Assembly: GCF_024296925.1 (NCBI RefSeq)
Contig: NZ_CP101125.1
Coordinates: 5,582,501-5,646,500 of the forward strand
Length of the DNA stretch: 64,000 bases
Direction: 5' to 3'
Source of the DNA: Pseudomonas nunensis
GTDB lineage: Bacteria; Pseudomonadota; Gammaproteobacteria; Pseudomonadales; Pseudomonadaceae
Shown here: positions 45,834-53,967 of the stretch, piece after piece
Layout: every line of letters starts with the position of its first letter
Position numbering within the stretch: the stretch's first letter is position 1
The notes under the pieces: generated by a model
What the model was told of the DNA's origin: nothing
Database searches by the model: none
Seen by the model: the letters and a program-made list of their open reading frames with translations, nothing else
Position numbers and translations under genes: made by a program

Positions 45834-46984
45834 TTTGGTTCCTTGCGGGCCTGTTCCAGGCCGGAGTCGATCAGGTTCAGGTATTCCTGACGGAACACCT
45901 CGATGTCATGTTCTTTCTGCAGATAACGGAATGCCTGTTCGCCTTTCGCCTTGAGTTCGTCATCCGACAGGGCGAGGTAGTTATCCAGCGCCGCGACCAG
46001 GCTCGGCACATCCTTTGGCGTAATCGCCAGCCCGCCGGCTCCCTCGATCAGCGGCAGCATGGCCGGCACGTTCGAGGCGATCACCGGCAGATGCCCGCTC
46101 ATGCCTTCGAGCAGCGCCAGGCCCAGGCCTTCGGCCAGCGACGGCATGGTCCAGACGTCAAATGCGCGAATGTACTGCAAGGCAATTTCCCTGAACCCCA
46201 ACAGGTGCGCACGACCGGTCAGGCCCAGGCGTTCGATCTCCGCCGCCAGTTTCGACTCTTCGCGGCCAGCGCCAATGATCGCCAGTTGGGTGTTCGGGTA
46301 TTTGTCCTTGAGTGCGGCAAACGCCTGCAACAGGTAGGTGTGACCCTTGACCGGCACCAGCCGGCCCAATGCGCCGATCAACCGCACCGACGGATCAATG
46401 CCCAGCATTTCACGGGCGCGCTCGCGGCTGTGCTGCAAGCCCTCGGCCTGTTCAATGTCGATGGCGTTGGTAATCGCGTAGGTGTTCTGGTCGGTAAAGC
46501 CGCAGTCGCAGTCCAGCAGGTATTGTTTGACCGCTGGCGAGACACCGACGAAGCGCCAGTGACGATCGATCAGGCGCTGGGTCTGGCGGCGTCGGTAAAA
46601 CCGGTCGTACTCGCCGAAGCCGTGGGAGATGCCGATGCACAGCGGCACTTTCAGCCAGCGGTTGAGCGTCAGCATCATGTTCACGGGCTTGAAGCGGTTG
46701 CAGATCACCACGTCGAATTTTTCAGCGCGGCAGAATTTGAACAACTGCCACATGGCACGCAGGCGCATGCCTTTGAGGGATTTGTCGGAAAACTCGAAAT
46801 ACACCGAACGGTCGGCACGGCTCACTGCCTCGCCAGGTCCTGGCTTGCCACGCAGGAACGCGGCAGTCACCTCATAGCGATCGCTGGGCAGCGCCTTGAC
46901 GATCTGCTCTGCCAGGTCGGCAAAATCATGGGCTTTGACGTTGTAGTCAGGCTGCAGTTGCAGAACCTTTGACCGTTGACTCAT
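45830..46984 (-). CDS. ssg: Glycosyltransferase family 4 (Ssg-like, LPS outer core)
   Basis: From ATG 46984 (MSQRSKVLQLQ), preceded by GGGAGAG, the product has 384 residues. A longer frame to 47143 would overlap the upstream gene even more. GT-B fold with donor motif LGRLVPVKGH and the EX7E motif in AEGLGLALLEGM. It corresponds to PA5001 (ssg), which affects LPS, exopolysaccharide, motility and attachment in pseudomonads. The start lies 38 bp inside the 3' end of the DUF6625 gene. Confidence 0.8.
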   Translation of the reverse strand: MSQRSKVLQLQPDYNVKAHDFADLAEQIVKALPSDRYEVTAAFLRGKPGPGEAVSRADRSVYFEFSDKSLKGMRLRAMWQLFKFCRAEKFDVVICNRFKPVNMMLTLNRWLKVPLCIGISHGFGEYDRFYRRRQTQRLIDRHWRFVGVSPAVKQYLLDCDCGFTDQNTYAITNAIDIEQAEGLQHSRERAREMLGIDPSVRLIGALGRLVPVKGHTYLLQAFAALKDKYPNTQLAIIGAGREESKLAAEIERLGLTGRAHLLGFREIALQYIRAFDVWTMPSLAEGLGLALLEGMSGHLPVIASNVPAMLPLIEGAGGLAITPKDVPSLVAALDNYLALSDDELKAKGEQAFRYLQKEHDIEVFRQEYLNLIDSGLEQARKEPK

Positions 46985-47864
46985 AACTCTCCCCGTGGAA
47001 ACCAGTCGCATCGATGACCCAGACCGGTTCGGCGACGATGCGCCTGACCTCGGCTGGATCGGGTGGGGGCAACCGTGACCACTCGTTGCGCTTCCAGCAA
47101 ACGAAGTGGAAATACGGAAACCGGCGATCGCCATCGCGATCATTGCTCAAACAGCCATCGCGCCAATACCAGTGGCGCGGAAAATCGTCTGTGCCGTCAT
47201 GCCACTTGATGCAGCCACCCGGCGTGCTGAATGCCTCGGTGAACTCGCTGCGGCGACGCCACGGATTGAGCTTGCCCACCAGGGTGAACAAAGGCTCGGG
47301 AAAATTCTTGCGCCAGAGGAAGATGCGGCTGAATGCCCCCTCGTCCAGCGCGTGATGTTCCTGATCGGTAAAACGCTTTTGCCAGCCCCTGATCTGCATG
47401 AACAACTCACGCTTGCGCGCGGTGTTGCGCATCAGGCAAAGGTGCCCTGCGACCCGCCGTTCATGGGTGGAAAACAGGTCATAAGCGGCCAGCCGATCCG
47501 GGGTGAAATAACTTCGCAGGTCACCATACACCAGATCAATATCGCCGAATGCCCAGAAATCATAGCCTTGCAGGCGGTCAGCGTGAATGTGTCCCAGCGC
47601 CGGTTTGATGTCGCACAGCTTGTAAGCCGCACCGGGCGCGAAATCGATGTTCAGGCGCCGGGACACCAGCGCGCAGTAATCGCTGAAGCTCATGCTCTCG
47701 ACGGTGACATTCGGCGGCAGGTTCGCGGGAATCCCGCAGTCACTGAACAACAACCAGTCGATATCCGGATTACGCCGGCAACTCTCCAGAAAGAACGGCA
47801 TCCAGAACGGCCATTGGCCGAAATACGGAATCAGAAAAAGAATACGCGGGCTCGGACTCATCAC
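46947..47864 (-). CDS. DUF6625 family protein, probable sugar transferase
   Basis: The 305-residue soluble protein begins MMSPSPRILFLIPYFGQWPFW. The segment GYDFWAFGDIDLVYGDL has the DxD-type pattern of GT-A glycosyltransferases, and WHDG near residue 215 recalls their C-terminal histidine. I recognise it as DUF6625, found in polysaccharide loci. I do not recall a counterpart between ssg and dnpA in P. aeruginosa, so it is a candidate for strain-specific core decoration. It overlaps the ssg start by 38 bp. Confidence 0.7.
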   Translation of the reverse strand: MMSPSPRILFLIPYFGQWPFWMPFFLESCRRNPDIDWLLFSDCGIPANLPPNVTVESMSFSDYCALVSRRLNIDFAPGAAYKLCDIKPALGHIHADRLQGYDFWAFGDIDLVYGDLRSYFTPDRLAAYDLFSTHERRVAGHLCLMRNTARKRELFMQIRGWQKRFTDQEHHALDEGAFSRIFLWRKNFPEPLFTLVGKLNPWRRRSEFTEAFSTPGGCIKWHDGTDDFPRHWYWRDGCLSNDRDGDRRFPYFHFVCWKRNEWSRLPPPDPAEVRRIVAEPVWVIDATGFHGESYESTVKGSATAA

Positions 47865-47923
47865 AGAAACTTCACTGCGGCAGGTTAATTTGCCGCCATG
47901 CTAAACCGGGTCATGCTTCATTT

Positions 47924-49360
47924 TTACTGCGCAGATGTATCGTTATGCTTCAAAACCCACAACAATTCATGGCGCCTGACGGCCTTGCGAAAGAACTCGT
48001 TCTCGCCATACGTCGGCGCAGCCCGTCTAGCCAGCAGGCGTTGTATCCAGCGGCGCAATCGGCGCTTGAACGGCATCGGCGGTTGCAGGTCATGCATCAT
48101 GCCCAAGGCCATCGCCTTGTCCCGCTGTTGCTCGATGGACATCGGCAGGCAGCACGGCTGCATCGCCAGGGTCGAATCGAACGCCGGGGGCAACGTGATG
48201 CCATCGCCCTCGTTGCCCATCGGCCAGCGATCGTTGTCGTGCAGGTGATTGGCGTAGCCGAGCAGTGTCGGCTGCCAGTCCAGGCCTTTGAGCGCTTCGA
48301 GGACCGCTTCCTGAGCACAGATATGATCGGGGTGCGGATCGAGGGTCGGGTGCGGCAGCACGATCACCTCCGGCCGTGCTCGCAGCAGCACTTCGCGAAG
48401 GTCGGCCAGCAGGTTGTTCCAGGTCGGTGCGCCGTCGACATCACCGGGCAACGTGAACGGGTTCAACTGGCGAAACAGGCGGGTGTCGCCCAACTCGGCT
48501 TCTCGCGAGCCCATCGGCTGGGAAGGCGCCGCTTTCATCGCCGCCAGTTGCATGCAGAAATAGCCCAGTTGCACGCAATGCGCCTCAGGCACACCGGCCC
48601 AACGCGGCACGGCGATGCTGTCCCAGGCGCGCAACCGGCCCTTGAGCCGCGCAGCCTCGGCCTTGTTCAGGCCCATCCGCTGATAGTGCTCGGCTTCGAT
48701 TTCGCCGGCGGTCAGGGTGACGATCCAGGCTTCACTGGCCTGGCTGTATAAACCGTAGGCAGCCAATTCGGCATCGTCAGCGTGGGGCGCGATCACCATG
48801 ACCCGCTGGCGGTGGTAATCCGGTTGTTCGAAAGCCCAAAGCACCGGCTCGCCGAACACCTTGCAGAAGCGCCCGCGCAAGCGCAGTTGCCCTTGGGATA
48901 GAACGTGCACCTGACCGCTGAGGTTCAGGTAACGCAAGCCATTGACGCCACGCTCGAAGGTTTGCCGATCCGGGTGATTGCCACCCTCCAGCTCCACCAC
49001 CGGGTCGAAAAAGCGCCCCAGCCAGGTACTTTTTACCCGCAGCGCGAGTACCAGCGTCGCGTCATCGACCAGCATCACCCCTTCGTCCAGCCGCAGATGC
49101 TCGCCCACCAAGTGAACCTTGGGCTGCTGGGTGTAGGGCGGGAAGCTGTACTGGTAATCGTCGCCGGGCGAATAGAACAAATGGTCGGCGAACCACGCTT
49201 CGTGAGCAATCCAGCCCAGCACCGCTAGTACCAACGGCAGCCACCAGGCCACCAGCATGCCGACGACAATCAACAGCGCCAGCGCGATCAGCAGGCCGAT
49301 GCGCTTGGTGCGACGGTGACGCTTGAGCAGTTGCTGTTTGCGGCTCATGGATTGGCTCAT
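47924..49360 (-). CDS. dnpA: PIG-L family de-N-acetylase DnpA
   Basis: The start at 49360 overlaps the preceding gene by 4 bp and gives 478 residues. Two hydrophobic stretches at about 20-50 anchor it in the inner membrane. The PIG-L (LmbE) domain follows, with the zinc motif APHADDAE near residue 185 and the distal HPDH near residue 335. It corresponds to PA5002 DnpA, reported to de-N-acetylate a surface polysaccharide and to influence antibiotic persistence. The substrate is probably an N-acetylated core amino sugar. Confidence 0.82.
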   Translation of the reverse strand: MSQSMSRKQQLLKRHRRTKRIGLLIALALLIVVGMLVAWWLPLVLAVLGWIAHEAWFADHLFYSPGDDYQYSFPPYTQQPKVHLVGEHLRLDEGVMLVDDATLVLALRVKSTWLGRFFDPVVELEGGNHPDRQTFERGVNGLRYLNLSGQVHVLSQGQLRLRGRFCKVFGEPVLWAFEQPDYHRQRVMVIAPHADDAELAAYGLYSQASEAWIVTLTAGEIEAEHYQRMGLNKAEAARLKGRLRAWDSIAVPRWAGVPEAHCVQLGYFCMQLAAMKAAPSQPMGSREAELGDTRLFRQLNPFTLPGDVDGAPTWNNLLADLREVLLRARPEVIVLPHPTLDPHPDHICAQEAVLEALKGLDWQPTLLGYANHLHDNDRWPMGNEGDGITLPPAFDSTLAMQPCCLPMSIEQQRDKAMALGMMHDLQPPMPFKRRLRRWIQRLLARRAAPTYGENEFFRKAVRRHELLWVLKHNDTSAQ

Positions 49361-50253
49361 ACGGTGAAGACCGGCACAGGATTGCACCAGCGGTCCTTGT
49401 ATTCACGGTCGGCCCGACCGAAGGAGAACCGCAAGGGTTTATCCAGGGCTCGGGCGTGTTCCCAGGCGCTTTGAGTGTTGAGGAAACTCAGCACGCTGCC
49501 AGGGCTGAACTCGCGGGTTTCAGGATCGACGCCGCCATTGATGTATTCGACGCTGATCCACTGCGGCGCTTCGACGCGGTACACCAGTTGAATCGCGATC
49601 GGCGCATCATTGAGGAAGATCACCGAGCCGATCAGCAGCTCGCGCAGCAACTCGATCACTTCACCCATGCGCGCCGCACCGGTGGCCGGAAAGCCCCAGC
49701 GGCGCTGGAACAGGTCGCAGTAGATCGCCGCCAGCTCGCTGCTGGAAAACTCGCTGACCGGCCGCACCACCCCGCCCGCCTCTTCCAGCAAACGCAGTTC
49801 GCGGCGCTGGTTGTAGCGAAACTTCTTCGACAGTTCTTCGGGCGTGCGGGCCATGGCCAGTTGCTCGGTCTGCAACTTGATGCCGGCGAAACGACCTTCG
49901 TTCAGGGCAGACAGATAACGCCCACGATGCCGCAAAGGTGCCTGGGCATCGGCGGCGGCCGGCAAGATCAGCTCGGCATTGCCGAGGTCGAACAGGCCTT
50001 TTTTACCGCTGCGCTTGAGCACGTCCTTGGACAGTGCGAGGTCGCGGCCCCAGGTCGGGATCGCGGCTTTGACTTCGCCGTTTTGCTCCCAGGCCAGGTA
50101 ACGCACCGGGATGTCCGCCAGCGCTGCCAGCCGTTCGACGACCATTGGATGAGTCGCGACGCTGCCGCCAAAACGCTGCCAGGCATCGGCATACGTCGAG
50201 GCGTCGACAGACGCCCAGCCACGTTCGCGCCAGCCTTGAAATCGGTTGAGCAT
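49357..50253 (-). CDS. Mig-14 family GNAT-type protein
   Basis: The 298-residue protein has two GNAT-like halves in the style of FemAB ligases; KKFRYNQRRELRLLEEAGG near residue 130 and ISVEYINGGVDPETREFSPG near 235 are characteristic. It matches PA5003, the Mig-14 homologue linked to resistance to antimicrobial peptides. Adding an acyl or aminoacyl group to LPS would fit both fold and location, but the reaction is unproven. It overlaps wapH by one base and dnpA by four. Confidence 0.72.
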   Translation of the reverse strand: MLNRFQGWRERGWASVDASTYADAWQRFGGSVATHPMVVERLAALADIPVRYLAWEQNGEVKAAIPTWGRDLALSKDVLKRSGKKGLFDLGNAELILPAAADAQAPLRHRGRYLSALNEGRFAGIKLQTEQLAMARTPEELSKKFRYNQRRELRLLEEAGGVVRPVSEFSSSELAAIYCDLFQRRWGFPATGAARMGEVIELLRELLIGSVIFLNDAPIAIQLVYRVEAPQWISVEYINGGVDPETREFSPGSVLSFLNTQSAWEHARALDKPLRFSFGRADREYKDRWCNPVPVFTV

Positions 50254-51383
50254 CAGCCCCTCTGTGCCAGTTCGGTAACGTGTGGCAAATGCCAGAAAGT
50301 GTCGCGCACCGCGCGGTCGCTGAAGCGCTCACGCAAGCGGTCGAGCATCAGCTCGGCGCACTGGCGACGTTGCTGCTCGTCCATCGCGGCCAAATGCTGC
50401 AGCCCTTGCGCCAGGTGTTCGGCATCGCCCAGCGGGAACAGAATACCGACGCCTTCGACCACTTCCTTCGCCCCGCCGCAGGCAGTCGCCAGCAACGGCA
50501 CGCCGGCAGCCATGGCTTCAAGTAGCACCATGCCGAAGGGTTCGTAATCGGAGCTCAGGGCAAACACATCGAAAGCACGGAAGTAGCGCCGGGCTTCCGG
50601 CACCTGGCCGAGGAACAGCACGCGGTCACCGATCCCGAGTTCACGGGCCAGATCCTTGAGGCTTTGCTCCAGACGACCGGAACCGAGAATCACCAGTTGG
50701 CTATTGCCCGGCAACCCCGGCAACGCTGCGGCAAAACCGTGCAGCAACGTGGTCTGATCCTTGTCCGGATGCAGCCGCCCGACGTTGCCGACCACCCAGG
50801 CATCCGCCGCCAGACCGAGGGTTTCCCGGGCTTCGCGAGCCGACACTTGAGTGACCTGCAAACCCTGCACATCGATACGGTTGTAGAGCGTCTGAATCCG
50901 CGCCGCCGGCCATTTTGGCAAGCACTTGCGCATGTCATCGCGCACCGCATCGGACACGCCGAGCAGGCTTAAACGCTTGCGGAAAATGTGCGCGAACAGT
51001 TTGCGCGTGCCGCGTTTGTAATCATCAAACGCGTGGTGCACGCCAATCACCGGCAACGACGTGCCGAGCAAGGCGATGTAAATCGGCTTGAAGCGATGGG
51101 CAATGCAGAAACTGAAGTTGCGCGAAGCGGCGATCTTGCGCAGATCGCCGATGGCGCCCAGCTTCAGGCCACGAATGGCCTTGGAGCTGTATTCCATGAA
51201 CAGCACTTCGTCGGAAGCGCAGCCTGCGGCGACTTCGGCATCGGCGGCCCCGGTCAGAAAGACCGTGGTCACTCGATAACCAGTCCCCGCAAACAGGCTG
51301 GCGTACTGCCGGGCGCAGTCCAGGAACGGCCCGTCATAGCCGTGACAGAACTGCAGCACATGGCGCTCAGCCGAGCGTGTCAT
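50253..51383 (-). CDS. wapH: Glycosyltransferase family 4 (WapH-like, LPS outer core)
   Basis: A 376-residue GT-B enzyme with donor-site motif VGRLHPDKDQTTLL and EX7E motif YEPFGMVLLEAM. It corresponds to PA5004 (WapH), assigned to addition of a glucose in the P. aeruginosa outer core. The sugar specificity is inferred from synteny. It overlaps wapO by 17 bp, so translation of the two is linked. Confidence 0.8.
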   Translation of the reverse strand: MTRSAERHVLQFCHGYDGPFLDCARQYASLFAGTGYRVTTVFLTGAADAEVAAGCASDEVLFMEYSSKAIRGLKLGAIGDLRKIAASRNFSFCIAHRFKPIYIALLGTSLPVIGVHHAFDDYKRGTRKLFAHIFRKRLSLLGVSDAVRDDMRKCLPKWPAARIQTLYNRIDVQGLQVTQVSAREARETLGLAADAWVVGNVGRLHPDKDQTTLLHGFAAALPGLPGNSQLVILGSGRLEQSLKDLARELGIGDRVLFLGQVPEARRYFRAFDVFALSSDYEPFGMVLLEAMAAGVPLLATACGGAKEVVEGVGILFPLGDAEHLAQGLQHLAAMDEQQRRQCAELMLDRLRERFSDRAVRDTFWHLPHVTELAQRG

Positions 51384-53124
51384 AAGCGTCCGCGCCTTCT
51401 TTGACCACCAGAATGTCTTCCATGATCAGGTATTGCAGGTCGGAGCCGAAGAACATGTTCAGGGCGTCGGTCGGCGAGCAAATCATCGGCTCGCCACGAC
51501 GGTTGAGCGAAGTGTTCAGCGACACGCCGTTGCCGGTCAGTACTTCCAGCGCTTTCATCATGTCGTAGTAGCGCGGGTTGTATTCGCGCTTGAGCACCTG
51601 GGCCCGGGACGTGCCGTCTTCGTGGACGACTTCCGGCACACGGGTTTTCCACTCTTCAGCCACTTCAAAGGTGAAGGTCATGAAGGGTGCCGGGTGATCG
51701 ACCTTGATCATCTGCGGGGCCACGGTGTCGAGCATCGACGGGCAGAAAGGCCTCCAGCGCTCGCGGAACTTGATCTGGTGGTTGATGCGGTCAGCTACGC
51801 CGGTCGCACTCGGGCAACCGATGATCGAACGACCGCCCAAGGCACGCGGACCGAACTCCATGCGCCCCTGGAACCAGGCCACCGGATTACCGTCGACCAT
51901 GATCTTGGCGATGTTTTCCGGCATGTTCTCAAGCTTGCGCCAGGTCGGCTTGCTCGGGTGACGGGCGCATGCGGCGATCACGTCTTCGTTGCTGTAGGAC
52001 GGGCCGAGGTAGACGTGCTCCATCTTCTCGACCGGTACGCCACGGGCGTGCGACACATAGGCTGCTGCGCCCACTGCGGTGCCGGCATCGCCGGACGCAG
52101 GCTGGACGAACAGTTCCTTGACGTCGTCGCGGGCAATGATTTTCTGGTTCAGCTTGACGTTCAACGCACAGCCGCCGGCGAAGGCCAGCTTGCCGGTTTC
52201 CTTGAGCACGTCGCCCAGGTAGTGGTCGATCATCTGCAGCGAGATCTTTTCGAACAGCGCTTGCATGCTGGCGGCGTAGTGGATGTACGGCTCGTCGGCG
52301 ATGTCGCCTTCGCGCTTCGGACCCAGCCACTCGATCAGCTTCGGCGAGAAGTAGAAGCCTTTGCCCTTCTCTTTGTAGCGACGCAGGCCGATGACGTTGG
52401 CGTAGTCGGTGTTGATCACCAGCTCGCCGTTTTCAAACGAGGCCAGGCGCGAGAAATCGTATTTGGTCGCATCGCCGTACGGCGCCATGCCCATGACCTT
52501 GAACTCGCCGTCGAGCATCTCGAAACCGAGGAACTCGGTGATCGCGCCGTACAGGCCGCCGAGGGAGTCAGGATCGAAGAATTCCTTGATCTTGTGGATC
52601 TTGCCGTTCTCGCCGTAACCGAAGAAGGTCGTGGCGTACTCACCCTTGCCGTCGATCCCGAGGATCGCGGTTTTCTCTTTGAAACCGGAGCAGTGGTAAG
52701 CGCTGGAGGCGTGGGCCAAGTGGTGCTCGACCGGCTCGATCTTGATTTTCTTCGGATCAAAACCCAGTTGCTCAAGGCAGAACACGATCTTGTTGCGATA
52801 GCGCTTGTAGCGACGGTTGCCCATCAGGATCGCGTCGAGGGCGCGGTCCGGGGCGTACCAGTAACGCTTGGCATAGTGCCAGCGCGCTTTACCGAACAGG
52901 CTGATCGGGGCGAACGGGATCGCAACTACGTCAACGTCGGACGGCTTGATGCCTGCCTGTTCGAGGCAGAACTTCGCCGATTCGTAGGGCATGCGGTTCT
53001 TTGCATGTTTATCGCGTACGAAGCGCTCTTCCTCAGCCGCCGCGACCAGCTTGCCGTCGATGTACAAGGCTGCGGAAGGATCATGGCTAAGGGCGCCGGA
53101 CAGGCCAAGAATCGTCAATGCCAC
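51367..53124 (-). CDS. wapO: Carbamoyltransferase (WapO-like, LPS heptose)
   Basis: The 585-residue NodU/CmcH-family enzyme has an N-terminal Kae1-like domain (about 1-330) with HHLAHASSAYH and a C-terminal YrdC-like-derived domain with RMEFGPRALGGRSI. It should carbamoylate a core heptose using carbamoyl phosphate and ATP. P. aeruginosa cores carry a 7-O-carbamoyl heptose, and PA5005 (WapO) is the responsible gene. It is first in the wapO-wapH-mig14-dnpA-DUF6625-ssg-wapR run. The 291 bp upstream hold its presumed promoter. Confidence 0.88.
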   Translation of the reverse strand: MALTILGLSGALSHDPSAALYIDGKLVAAAEEERFVRDKHAKNRMPYESAKFCLEQAGIKPSDVDVVAIPFAPISLFGKARWHYAKRYWYAPDRALDAILMGNRRYKRYRNKIVFCLEQLGFDPKKIKIEPVEHHLAHASSAYHCSGFKEKTAILGIDGKGEYATTFFGYGENGKIHKIKEFFDPDSLGGLYGAITEFLGFEMLDGEFKVMGMAPYGDATKYDFSRLASFENGELVINTDYANVIGLRRYKEKGKGFYFSPKLIEWLGPKREGDIADEPYIHYAASMQALFEKISLQMIDHYLGDVLKETGKLAFAGGCALNVKLNQKIIARDDVKELFVQPASGDAGTAVGAAAYVSHARGVPVEKMEHVYLGPSYSNEDVIAACARHPSKPTWRKLENMPENIAKIMVDGNPVAWFQGRMEFGPRALGGRSIIGCPSATGVADRINHQIKFRERWRPFCPSMLDTVAPQMIKVDHPAPFMTFTFEVAEEWKTRVPEVVHEDGTSRAQVLKREYNPRYYDMMKALEVLTGNGVSLNTSLNRRGEPMICSPTDALNMFFGSDLQYLIMEDILVVKEGADAYDTLG

Positions 53125-53415
53125 AGGGGTCTAGCCTCTTTAGTCTGCATTCAGGCGACAAGCGCCTCAAAAATTAATGTGCCCTCGCAAGGGGCGAGAG
53201 ACAGCTAAAGGGCGGGATTATAGCTTAAAAGCGACGGCAAGCCTCTAGCGGGAAGTCGCGGGGTCGCTCGTTGACAGTCGAAGGACCTCGACATAGGCTT
53301 TGTTGCAAATGGACTGGGAGATCCCGGTCGGCGTTTTAGCCTCGGTGAGTTCATCGGGGCTTTTCGCTTTCTGAGCCTGGCAAATCTTTATATCCCAGTT
53401 TTCGCCCCCGCCTTG

Positions 53416-53748
53416 TTACCCACGCCCTGCCCGCCAATAAATGCCGATATTGCCGTCCACGCCTTGCCGATAGATCGTATACGGCAAGACCACCGTGTCC
53501 AGCACGCCCGACAGGCCCAAATCGAGCAATACCAGCGGCACCAGGAATCCGGTGGGGTCGGGGGGTGCGTTCAATACGCAGAAGTCGTAGGCCAGGCCGC
53601 TGTAGATGCGGGGGATGGACTGGCAGTAGGTTTTTTGTTTGCGCAGGCCGCGGGCGGCGTCGGCGTCGTCTTGCAGGACGGTGACGGCGGTGCCGCAGCC
53701 GGATAGGGACAGTGAACAAGCACCCAGCAGCATGGCGATTTTTTTCAT
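53416..53748 (-). CDS. YceK/YidQ family lipoprotein
   Basis: The start at 53748 (MKKIAMLLGACSLSLSGC) gives 110 residues with a lipobox LSGC ending at residue 18. The body, with YSGLAYDFCVL and DTVVLPYTIYRQ, is typical of YceK/YidQ small outer-membrane lipoproteins, whose function is unknown. Upstream in-frame codons run into a REP element and are rejected. The reading frame continues open beyond the stop for about 50 codons (see findings). Confidence 0.82.
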   Translation of the reverse strand: MKKIAMLLGACSLSLSGCGTAVTVLQDDADAARGLRKQKTYCQSIPRIYSGLAYDFCVLNAPPDPTGFLVPLVLLDLGLSGVLDTVVLPYTIYRQGVDGNIGIYWRAGRG

Positions 53749-53895
53749 CTGAATTTGCCTTTCGGGATCGTCAGGCAAACTAGCATCGGGGTGGTTCAGG
53801 GCACAGTTCATGGGGTCTGTGGATTGTGTAGGACGGTTCTTAAGAACTTGTCCTCCGATGACCGACCGGGGGATTTTCGCTAAATGTAAGGGCCT

Positions 53896-53963
53896 CTTCG
53901 CGAGCAAGCCCGCTCCCACAGGGGAATGCATTCCAAATGTGGGAGCGGGCTTGCTCGCGAAGG
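53896..53963. repeat. REP doublet at the end of the waaF-to-kinase operon
   Basis: 'ttcgcgagcaagcccgctcc' and 'ggagcgggcttgctcgcgaa' flank 'ggaatgcattcc', the same form as the doublet between thiC and cytX. It ends 5 bp from the stop of the leftward LPS operon and may terminate or protect its mRNA. Confidence 0.9.
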
Positions 53964-53967
53964 CGAT

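Noticed and set aside
53351..53719. 122-codon minus-strand frame overlapping the YceK-type gene
   Set aside because: Arg/His-rich frame-shifted translation; the overlapping lipoprotein has a clear lipobox and family motifs.
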